A stretch of 64,000 nt of DNA from positions 15,503,296 to 15,567,295 of the forward strand of contig OX637292.1 in the NCBI GenBank assembly GCA_951799445.1, written 5' to 3'. The stretch comes from Pseudisothecium myosuroides (Eukaryota > Streptophyta > Bryopsida > Hypnales > Lembophyllaceae). The translations under genes were made by a program, and so were the position numbers. Positions 50,452 through 61,101 of the stretch are shown here, piece after piece. Within the stretch, counting starts at the first letter, position 1, and each line of letters starts with the position of its first letter. The notes beneath the pieces were generated by a model. That model saw nothing but the letters and a program-made list of their open reading frames with translations. It made no database searches and was not told the DNA's origin.

Positions 50452-51734
50452 TTGCAGTGAAATACAAAAGTGTGATTCTCTATAACAAGACAGATTCTGA
50501 TGGGAATTGGGTGCCACTGAAAATTGAGGTGAAAAGTTGGGTTACTGTGGTGCCTGGAGGGAATGGAGGTCACGCTAAAGATGGTGGCTATAGTATGGAT
50601 GGGAGCTACAAAGCAAAAGTTCTCAAATTTCGAGTGAAAGCCACATCAGTGGCATCTGTACGTGTTCAGCATGCGTATATGCAGCATCAGTTGGCCTCAA
50701 TCCAGACATTCCAGTTTCAAACGCATCGGGCTGCAACTGTACGTTATCAGTGAATTCATCAATTCAATATCTATGTTCTCTCATTTTGGAAGTTCCAATT
50801 CTAACTACAAATGTTTCAATGTTATTTTAGATTTATATCCCTCCAATTTAATAGAGTGGATTGATCCAAAGAGTATTTTGGGAATTATTGGAGTTGTACA
50901 TGCTGAGATAGGCGAATTGACACGAGGCAGCCAATCACATCAGAAACTTTTAGATGGCGGAGTTTTTTTCTACAATGCCTCATACTTCCCTCGGACGAGA
51001 GCATCCCAATTCGGACAATTGGATCCAATTCTACTCGGATTTGATTCATCAGAGTGGTCCTCACCAAGTATGGCCACAAGAGAGTCTTTCAGGGCAAAGT
51101 TGAGGACCGATTTCCAGAATGTGATGAAACCTGCTACTGGAAGCAAGAGGACTCAGATATCATGGTGTATGCCTCTCGATGTGTTCATTGACTTGTTTGC
51201 AGCTGCAACAAGTAGTTACAAAACGACTACAATGTGGGTCTTCAAAACGCAAACAAGGAACTCTGTCAATCTCTTATGGACAGAGGTTGGGATATGAAGG
51301 ATGGCTTTGGAGCTGCTCATTTCATCAAGTGCACCGTCCAAAGAGAGTCGTTAATCTTCCGTTATCATATTGTTAGGTCTACACTCTATGCTACCTTTGT
51401 GTATAAGCGTGAGCGGATGCTACCTAATTGTACTTGGGAAGCGATAGAACAGCCTGAGCCCATCCAGATGGTTGGTATCGATTGTGAGTTTGGGTTTTGG
51501 AAACACGTTCTGGAAGCAGGATCGACGTGGTCTTTAATGGACATCAGACAAGAGATTGTTATACAATTGCCAGGAAGTGACACAGACGATGAATTCGACA
51601 TGTACATTATTGACGAAGTTAAAACAACGAAAGTCTACTCTGGAAATGAGAAGAAGATTACTGCTGCAGATGTACTGCCGCCATTGAAGCTCCTACTTAC
51701 TCCAAAATCTTACATTCCGTTAAACCGCCATTGA
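50452..51734 (+). pseudogene. Unrecognised coding region, apparently frameshifted
   Basis: I do not recognise the family. An acceptor-like TCTTGCAG precedes VKYKSVILYNKTDSDGNWVP at 50452. A long frame then runs to about 51297, with GGVFFYNASYFPRTRASQFG and DPILLGFDSSEWSSPSMATR. A second frame (about 51216-51734) follows with coding-like content: NKELCQSLMDRGWDMKDGFG, MVGIDCEFGFWKHVLEAGST and ITAADVLPPLKLLL. The two overlap in different frames, and no GT-AG intron joins them in phase. A shift at the AAAA run near 51221 would make one continuous protein. This could be a disabled gene, a sequencing error or a missed intron. A 47-bp tandem duplication overlaps the stop. Confidence 0.4.
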
Positions 51735-51767
51735 AGCTCCTACTTGCTTCAAAATCTTACTTTGAGT
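51680..51767 (+). repeat. 47-bp tandem duplication at the end of the coding region
   Basis: Two adjacent copies containing CCGCCATTGAAGCTCC and CAAAATCTTAC, offset by 47 bp, with a few differences. Because 47 is not a multiple of three, the duplication replaces the end of the second frame (SYFEL-stop in the second copy) with SYIPLNRH-stop. Confidence 0.85.
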
Positions 51768-54700
51768 TATGAGGAGATCGATGATCAATCTGCGGTTTCA
51801 GGAAACACCGTTGACCTCAGTCCAGAGGGTAAGAATGCATTTCCTTCTTGAGGATTTTAGTTGACTCGTGACATCTTGGGAATATTGACAATTAGCAGTA
51901 TTTGATTTCCGTTGATTGTCTTGTTATCATTTTTTGCTTGTACTATCGAGTGAACACTTGTGTCATTCGATCTATAAGTTTTAGAATCGCAGTTGGGTAT
52001 TTTTAGAACACCCCTGAGAGCAGATTCTCCACTAGAATGAACTGCTTCCTAACTTGAAAACTACTTGCCTGCTCTCCTGATGGCTCTTGGAATATTATTT
52101 TGTTATCAATTTGCTGAGAATATTACTTTTGGTACTTCACCAATCGAATTGAGGTCGGAGGTGCACTTGCTACTAATCATTTCACTTCGATAGCTTACTG
52201 CTTGGATTTGAGCGACATGCACTTAGCTTTTTTGATACCCCTGTTTGAAGGTAATATGGAAGCAGCAACATACACATCTAGAATCATTCAACTTATTTAT
52301 CACTGAATAGCAATTTTTGTGAGATAGAGCCATCGTCAGCATTTTTATAATGCTTTCTTCTGGTTCAAAGGGAAGGAGGGTCTGCTATTGTAGTCGAGAT
52401 TTTAGGAGTGGATCGTTTCTATCTGAGTTTCCTCAGTGAAATTGATGTTGGATGCCTAGAGTGCAGTGTTTTTGAATGCACACTGTTAATCCGTCTAGGG
52501 TGTATCTGGCTACCATCGCCAACATGAGCGGCATCGTCTGCATCCCTTGGTTCATCCCACGCCTCCCTCCATCTTGAAAGCAACTTCGTCTCGCTTCTGC
52601 AACAATTGCTAAAACCTCACAAGCCAATTCTCTCTAGAATTCTTCAAATATTGGAAGTACCGAAGATTGCAATTAGTGCTGTAGGTGCACCTTCCATTGT
52701 TCTGTAGTTTGCAGTCGATTGGATTTGAATCTGGGCATGGTGGTGTGTCCAACGATGGAAGCATGGAATCAGTAATCTCGTGGCTTGACAAAGATTTGGG
52801 ACGGGAGAATTGATGATAGAGCTGATTGATCAAGGGCAAGTCGATCTGGACTTGAAATCAGTTGAGGTGTTGCTCACTTTTACTTCTAGTCAAGTATGCA
52901 AATTTTTTTTCCTTTTTCCGTTTTTTGGAATTTGTTTTATTCCATAAGCAGAGTGAAAAGTAGACAGATGTACTCAAGGCAAGAGTTATCCAGATTGGGC
53001 ATTCAAGTGTGGAATTCTTTATTTTGAGCATTTTTTTCATGCACGACCTCTCATCATATAATTTAGCATATGATGATAGCTAAAAACAGAAAAGAGATAA
53101 AGTTCATTTTCGAGTAGTTGTGTGGTGCTTCAACAAATCTGCAGAGCAGGTGTGTTTTTGACATGTGGCGGTGTTTAAGTTATTGAAGCTTGAAGATCTT
53201 TGATGAAGATTGAATTTTGCAATAATCCCCATTGGCAAAATCGTATCTAATAATATTCCAACATGGTGAGTTTGGGACATAAACTTTGTGACAAGAGTCT
53301 GGCTAACTTACTTAAATCTCAGTTTTTGAATTATCGACTTTGTGAGTGAATATTTGTGCCAAGTGATGTGTGCAGATTGATCAAGGAGGCATGCAAGGGA
53401 TTCTACAGAACTTGAGTATAATGAACATACATATCTAGAATCATTCAACTTATCTCACTGGCCAAACAGTGAGAAGCAAACATGTTGGGTATGAAGAGTA
53501 CATTTGAGCTACTGTCATAAATCAGGTAGCTGTTTCAATCTTGTTCATGGATTATTTGTTCACGAAGAAATATGTCGCTACCTATTCTCATGCACGCGGT
53601 GCTTCAACATGGACAACCCTTCACAGCACCGGGTGTGCTCCTCAATCTACATTCTCTCCTAAATTTGTACCTTGTTATCCTAGTAATGTATTTTACATAC
53701 TCTTCACAGAGCTTGAATTTCATACAATAGATGTACTTGATGGGCAGGTACTGAAAGGAGAGTTTCAAGCTGTATTGTGCGATGAATGATGGATTTCTAC
53801 GAGGTTTGCAACTGGTTGGACCTTGCTCGCATCTTCCAGTTGCTCTTCAGCAGGTAGTTTGCATGAACTTCTTGCTGTAATCAACTCTGTTATAGACCAT
53901 TCGTTGTTCGTTTCAAATCAACAAGATACATGTTTATAAGATATTTATTGCCCATCTTGCTTAATTAAATAAATTAACTACTACATTATCCGCCACACTC
54001 GGTCAGTATCTTAGTAATGGCTTACTTTTATTTCATGCTCTAGCCTGGCTTCGTACCTGGGTGATGACCTGGTGAGTTAGTTTAGAATTCGAATGGTTAG
54101 TGAGCTCAAATCAGTCATATTTTATGAATTGTTGCAATCGTGGAGATAAATTGGTTACTGAACTATCTGTGAGCTCAGTTATCGACTGAGCTTATTATAG
54201 TGTCGAGAGAATTTTCTGTAAATCAGTGATAGCATATTGTAACTGCAGGAATTCTTCCACAAACATTTTGCACGCCAAAGAGCACTGTGAGCAGCTGCAC
54301 AGGAGTTAAGTGAAGGCGCACGCCTTGCTGCAATTGCTGCTTCTCCTTGAAGCCGTGCATCAATGTCTGGAAGAAATGACAGTTTCCTTGTTTCTGAACC
54401 TACGCGCTATTATTCTATACCAATGTTGATATGTTTGCAACAACGGACGCTTCCTTGATTTCCCACCTAAACGTTGAGTGTGTCTTTGATAAGCATTCTT
54501 AGCAGCATGATGAGAGTTTTCAAGGCTTTGGCAGGACCAAACAGCGAGGCTACCATACCTGCCAATGAAGTAAGGTGCATGCCGAACCATGACATGCTGG
54601 TACCAGAACACGTTTTGCGTCAATTCCATGAATATAGTTATACATATAGTTCAATAATTCAAGCAATTCACCTAAATAAATCATGAATGAACTCAGTTGC

Positions 54701-56650
54701 CATGATCTACAAGCATCATGAAAACCTCACCAACATTCCCACAGGCAATTAATAATAAAATCTATAAATATGCTTGAAGAGATATCTGGGAGCATTTTTG
54801 ACACTCAATAATGCTTGTTAGAGAAATTTTCTCGGTTTAAAGTGATCTTACCTTACGGTGAAATGCTTAAATGCTAAAAGTTATGAGCAACGGTAGTCCC
54901 TATCTTGGATGATGTGGGATCAAAGGATGCAAATATTCTGAAATTGTATATAGAAATGATGCAACAAATCAAGTCAACTTTGAACAAGCTTTCAATGGGT
55001 TTCTAATTCTTCGGTGAATCTGCATCATACTATCCCCTCAAAAGATGTCATACAGCATGTGCTTGCCTGCCCCCTGATTCAAGAAAATACAAGACCGTCG
55101 ATGCGGTTTTTAGAATATCAAAACCCCCTCCTCAGTCATTGATTTTAATGTTAAAATCAAATTGTTATTGCAAATCCTTGCCGTTGGATCTCTCTCAAAG
55201 AAAATGTAGACCTTCCCAAATGCCATCGATCTCTTGAAAAAGTTGAAGCCGTTGATGTCCATCAAATACAATCTTGACCGTCCAAATACGGACATGGATA
55301 CAACATTTGAAAATACATAATACATATGGAATATATACATATTCATACAAATTCATACTATTATATCCTATAACAATTGCAAGTTCTAGAGGTTCCACAA
55401 GAATACAAATATGGGGGTGGAGTGCATTTGTAAAAACAATTTATGAATACATTTTAGAAGGGGATGTGGTCCAATTTTTGGATGTGAAAGATCAACAACC
55501 AGCACAAAAATTACATGTGTACCTCTTTTATAATTTTTGTAAAAGCTTAACAACCACTAGGTGAATGACATGTGTACCCCCACTCATGTTTTCATACCTT
55601 GATTTTTGAGAAATGCTCAAATCTGTCTCGATGCACTCAAAAGAGGCAATGACTATGAAGAATGCACCAAATCAAGTCAAACAATACGGTATACAAGTCG
55701 GAGCAAAGTAATGTATCCTATAGTACATTGCTCATCTTAGGTTCTCAACAAACTTTTTTAGTTTTATAAAATTTGCACAATCTTTCTACACCAGTTCCTC
55801 CATGACAATTTACATCATTTGATCCCTCAAATTATGTAGCCGCACATTGAAATCAAAACCAGCAAACACCCCTTTTCCTATTTTTCTCATTTTTTGCCCG
55901 TCACTTTAAGGTCCATCAAGACAAATTTAGGAAAAACAATATTGTTAAGAAAAGTTTAACAAATTTGTGACCTGCACACATTTGGAAACTATTTTGTAGA
56001 ATTCCATCCAGCTTGGTCTACCAGAACCTGCAATTAGAATAAATTGAGTTTGGATCAGCAAAATTCTTAGCATCTACACAAAAAAATCTAGTTAGATTTC
56101 AAATAAATTCTCACTGTGGAATGTTAAATGTTGAAGTTAGGATAGAAGATTTTGAAAAATCTATTAATTGAACTTAGATCTCTTATCATTTTTAACGAGC
56201 AATACTCAAATGTCATTTTTGGGACTCTTTTGATCTCAACTATCTAAAAGCCTCTTGACCAAAAAATCAAACTTCATTTGCATACAATCATGACTATTAG
56301 TGAAGATTGTTTGATAGTAACTCACCTAACAAAACCAAGCATGTTTGGTTGCTCTCACAATGGCAAGAATGATCTACACTCTTTAATTTCAATATTACAG
56401 CTCTTTTCTCATAAAATCGTAGGAATCTATTGCAAATCTCTATTTAATAATCAAATATTGATTCCTTTTGAGAGTTGGGTCAATTTGGTTAAATTGCCTC
56501 AAACTTTGGGTGCCAAAATTTGTGACAGGCATATGCAAAAAGCTCTAAAACTAGGATTACTATAGATTTATGTTTAATATCCAGTGAATCCAATATTTTC
56601 TGTACGTAGTGTGCTCATACTCGCTTGTCATCTACCTGTAAATTTCATCA
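51768..56650. other. Gene-free region
   Basis: No gene, RNA gene or complete transposon is recognised. Short open frames (for example 53541-53789, 54360-54686, 55110-55564) lack recognisable content. Possible diverged repeats were not resolved. Confidence 0.5.
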
Positions 56651-56659
56651 TCATCACTA

Positions 56660-57095
56660 GTGTGCTTTGTGCCGTTGCCATAGCCAAAACAAAAGTAAAA
56701 GTTATTTTTTATATTTTTTAGAATAAAAAATAACTCAAAAATCCATAACTTTCACACTGTAGGTCCAAATGCCACAAAACAAAGCCCATGCACCCTTCTT
56801 CGTTGAGGGCTTTCCGACGATACCAAGCACGCCAGTGGGGGACACACGGTCCGTGAGATCTCAATGTAACAAACAAAACAAAACAAACAAATAGCCACAC
56901 TTAAGGTATGGACTAGCGTACCTTGTGCCGTTGCCACAACCAAAACAAAAGTAGAAGTCATTTTAAAAATAAAAAATAACTCAAAAATCCATAACATTCC
57001 CATTGTAGGTCCAAATGCCACGAAACAAAGCTTGTGCATCCCTCCTTGCCAAGGGCTTTCCAATGGTACTAAGAATGTGACAAATTGACACACGG
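56660..57095. repeat. Two tandem copies of a ~200-250 bp repeat
   Basis: Copies at about 56660-56912 and 56915-57095 share 'tgccgttgcca', 'ataactcaaaaatccataac', 'gtaggtccaaatgccac' and 'agggctttcc' in order. Parts read open on the minus strand (for example LCFVAFGPT), but no domain is recognised. A third copy is at 57725-57965. Confidence 0.75.
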
Positions 57096-57128
57096 TTCAA
57101 AAGATACATAATTTAGCATAATTTAGTA

Positions 57129-57690
57129 CTCCCTCTGTCTCGAAATAAATCTAGGATTTCTAAATATACTTGTCCCAGATTAAATTCAACATTGGCTCTC
57201 CACAACTTGATGGACGACAATTGAAGCTAGTTTGAACATCCTAAAGAAAAAGAATTGCAAATGCCACGTTCTAGAGTCTATATAGCAATTCAATCCCTGC
57301 AAAGGGAATCAAAACACAACTTATAACCGACCAAAGGTGAAGAATTCATCCCAAAACTATACAGAAACTGTTACTAACAAATCTCTTGTTGAATTACAAG
57401 ACATTGTCGAAATTGAATATAGAGGACATCAATGGACAACATTGCATCAACGTTGCTTGGAGAATGATCAAATTTAATACCACTGGAGCAGTTTCCAAAA
57501 GGACAAAAATTTGTCACTTTCGCCACTTGTTTTCAATATGTGCCACTTTACTATTGACTTCCATTCCTTCACACCTAGTGGGCTTTAGTAGAAGCTAGAA
57601 TAACTATGCAATCCCTTGAAAATAGGAGCAACTCACGCATTAATCTATCCATTTCTAGGAAACCCTAGATTTATTTCGGGACAGAGGGAG
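57129..57690. mobile_element. Stowaway-like (mariner) MITE, 562 bp
   Basis: TA then CTCCCTCTGTCTCGAAATAA on the left; the inverse of CTCCCTCTGTCCCGAAATAA then TA on the right. The inverted repeat is about 32 bp with about two mismatches. CTCCCTC ends with a TA duplication are the Stowaway hallmark. It is inserted between copies of the local tandem repeat. No transposase is present. Confidence 0.92.
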
Positions 57691-57724
57691 TAATTTTTAA
57701 GATTTAAAAATAATTCAAAAATCT

Positions 57725-57965
57725 ATAATCTAGTGTGCCCTAACAGTCAAAATAGAAGTAAAAGTATTTTTCAATTTTTTGATTCATTAAAACTTCAAAA
57801 TTCAATAACTTTCACATCCTAAGTCCAATTGCCACAAAACAAAGCCCGTGCACCCCTCCTCACCAAGGGCTTTCCGACGGTACCAAGCACATGATTGGGG
57901 GACACACGGTCTGGGAGATCTCAATGTAACAAAACAAACAAACAAAACAAACAGCCAACTGACTT
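57725..57965. repeat. Third copy of the local ~250-bp repeat
   Basis: Shares 'ccacaaaacaaagccc', 'gggctttccgacg', 'gggggacacacggtc' and 'gagatctcaatgtaacaaa' with the copy at 56660. It is separated from the other two copies by the Stowaway element. Confidence 0.75.
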
Positions 57966-58563
57966 AAGGTATGGAATACTAAGCCAAACTCCATCATTGA
58001 GTACGACACTGACATCGAAAGCCAAGTTAGGTTTAGACGTTGAGACTGTGACCCTGAAGTTAGGTTCCTCTCTAACTTAACACCAAAAAACACAAGTCAC
58101 CCACCGTCCCTACTGAAGTTGTTAGTATGTAAGTTACAAAAGTCTGTTCCTTATTTGGCAAACCACCGTCCAGATCGTTTCCTGTCACTGTTTGAACCCC
58201 GAATGGAGAACTCAGATGCACGCACAAGTCAAGTTTCATTGGCATGAAACCACGGAACCATGAAGCAAATTAAAGCAGGACTGGTGTGCAGTTTGACTGA
58301 TCGACAGACTGGGAAATCCAAAGCACAGACATCGTTATCAAGGCTCTGGACGCAATTGGAACTTAGTTTGCCACTTTGGAAGTGTGATCTAATAATTCCC
58401 GTGGTTTGGTTTGGACGGTGACTCAAAACTAATAATAGGAATCAGTACTAGAACAACAGTCCGTAACATTCTGCAACAGCACCCCACTTGCATAAATTCA
58501 TGCGACATTCACATTGGGGCCTTGCAAGAAGTGCTTATATTTTGATATAAGATCATGATGATC

Positions 58564-58688
58564 AGGTCCGTTCACACTTGGTGTTAGAAGTGTTGTTTAA
58601 AATGTAAATTTGGTTCAGAAAAATATGTCTAAATTCATTCCTAAGACCCTCAGTAACAACACCTTTAACACCAAGTGCAAACATACCT
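58564..58688. mobile_element. Small foldback/MITE element, ~125 bp
   Basis: The left arm AGGTCCGTTCACACTTGGTG is mirrored on the right (inverse AGGTATGTTTGCACTTGGTG). The arms are about 38 bp with about six mismatches. A similar single end lies at 43666. The superfamily is uncertain; arms with GTTCACACTTGG-like sequence occur in PIF/Harbinger-type elements. Confidence 0.7.
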
Positions 58689-59018
58689 CTTGGTTTGTTG
58701 TGTGAGTGGTTGGAATTGGTAGAAATGGATGGGTGATAGAGATATTGAAGTGGTTTAAACTCTTAAACTCAAAATTTGCAACTTTAAGCTTATATATTCC
58801 ATATTTAGGTTTATTCACATATATATATTTAGTAAATAAGTTTAAAGTTGCAAATTTACTTGGTGTGAACATTCTATCAAGAAATGTAGTCCTTTTTTTC
58901 GTTCAAGAGAATTGAATTTTAAATCGAGTGCTTCCAAATTTTGGATGAAATGTGTACGGGTGAATACATGACCATCCAAATAGCAAAATGTGAGAGCAAG
59001 TAGTGACACTATGCAATA

Positions 59019-59319
59019 GGGCCAACTTCCATGTGAATAGGGTGTTTAGCTTTGTGCTAATTGAAGTAATAAGATAGAAGAGGCTCCACCAATTGTCTTG
59101 CCCATCATTGGTAACAGAAAAAGAGGTTTCTATGTTTCACCGATTTTGGTGGACACCCTCGTTGATGGAGACTAGTCTATCTTGAGGGAATCAATACCTA
59201 GAGAATTTTTATTGTTTCCCTTCCCATCCACTGGGGCCACATGAAAATGCAATTGCTACTTGCACTTGTAGTACCCCTTGCGAAGTTTTCCCACCGACCG
59301 ATATTTGTAAGCCTACTTT
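59019..59319. mobile_element. Diverged Tourist-like MITE copy
   Basis: Left end GGGCCAACTTCCATGTG. The right part (gttttcccaccgaccgatat, then ttgtaagcctac) and interior blocks (gatggagactagt) match the 36148-36471 element. The ends are decayed. Confidence 0.65.
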
Positions 59320-59627
59320 TAACCTTGAAACACATGAGCAACCCAAAAGTTGATGATGAATGACTTGCACACAATGAAGAATGCACCTATTCATCGAGAA
59401 AGCTGATAATTTTTCGCTCACTACCTTGGTCATAGGTCTCATACTTCCGGGGTTTATAAAATAGGGATAATTGATAAGAATATAATGCAATTACTAGTGT
59501 TGCACTCATCCACTGGAGCCACTGGCCAACAATTATGATAGTGAAGAAGTTGGAGGCAGCACCCTTGAATTATTGCAATCTCGGTGAGACCTAACTGAAG
59601 AACTTGCAGTGCTCACAAAGTGATTTA

Positions 59628-60033
59628 GGGGAGGCAACCCATTTCGGATCACTTAAGCAATTACATATATACATATATATATATATATATGCAAAGCAGG
59701 TTTCTTCGGTGGGGAAATTTTCCTATTTGCAGAAATTGAGTTTGGAAGGTTTCCATAATTTTCCAGATTTTTATTTCTCAAAACATAATTATTGTGAATT
59801 TTTCAGCAAAAGATTTTGTTCTTCCCATACCGGTGATATGGGGCTTGCTACTTCCGACCATGGGCTCAAAACAAAATTGACCAAGGGGTGGTTGCAATAT
59901 TGAGAGTCTTGTGGCCAATCATTATGTGCCACAACTGTGTCGGGAACCTTGCCATAATTAATCACTATTCCCAGAAAGAGAACAATATACATAGCCAGAA
60001 TGCGGGCACTGATCAGGAATGGGTTGCCTCCCC
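59628..60033. mobile_element. MITE with GGGGAGGCAACCCATT ends, 406 bp
   Basis: TA then GGGGAGGCAACCCATT on the left; the inverse of the same 16 bases then TA on the right. Inverted similarity continues to GATCA (about 25 bp). An (AT)n run lies at about 59663-59690. The TA flank suggests a mariner-like class, but TTA/CTA flanks leave PIF/Harbinger possible. Confidence 0.78.
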
Positions 60034-61101
60034 TAGCTCAAGCTTTTCCTAATGTTTTGTGTTGTTACCAAAGATGTGAAATTTGAATGTTTCGCAGTAC
60101 ATTTAATTAGCAGTGTTTGTTATTGAAACACATGTATTTAGCAGTGTTATCAGCAACACAAGCTAATGAAGAAAATCACATTTGGGACCACTGCTAGCCA
60201 GGCAGATCCGGTACAGAAGCTCTGTCAGCAGAGTGAGCACGGAAGAATGTAATTGAAACATGCACGTCACTGAAGCCGTGACGTTTTTCGAGAGCTTGAA
60301 CACGACATTCGTTAATAATATTCCACCTGCGAAAAATGTGATCCGTAAGGGGAGTTTTCCCTTTCGAAACTAAGCCCGATCTAAGTTAGAATCAAGATTC
60401 TCAAATCTTTGCCATTTTAACAAAAATTGCCAAAAAAAAAAGGAACTTCCCTTGTGATTACGCGTCTGCTGTGACCGGAGACAGTTGGTCGGAGTAATTT
60501 CAAAGATTACGTAACCAAGAACCATCTGGAGTTGGTGAGATTAGACGTTACTTAGAACGCCGTAATTAACTTAGTTGGCGGTTAACATCGACGACATCGA
60601 TGATCCTTACTTTTGTTAAATTGAAAAGTTCCTTAATCTTTGTAATTATGTGTATCTAAAGTTGTAATTCTTTTTATTTATCCTTTACTTCTTGAACAAA
60701 AGAATTCATTCACTTAATCATCCGGAAGTAAGTCCCTCTCAAAAACTAATCAATCTGCAGTTCAGAAACTAACCAGACACACCTCGGTATTTGCAGTTTT
60801 TAGAAATATGACAGTTTCTTCCTGTTGTAAAAGGATTATTAAGAGATCGTTGCAAATTTTGCAAATGGGTTAATACTAGTGTTAAACAAAGCAACAAAAT
60901 ACTGTCATCGTCACTAGAAAACCCAACAATTATACGTGGAATTCTCACTGTAGAGTACTGTACTCTCGGCCACAATTCAAGCAAGCCCTGCAGCAATTGA
61001 AAACGTGGTAGGTGATCCAAATGGTGAGAGGCCAATTGCAAAGCTAGAAATCAAAAACTGCTTCAAACATTTGATTTGGGGGAGGGGGCTCTGGTTGCAG
61101 A
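60034..61101. promoter_or_regulatory. 5' flank of the inositol phosphatase gene
   Basis: No coding region is seen. The stretch should hold the promoter and 5' UTR of the gene starting at 61102. No specific element was identified. Confidence 0.4.
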
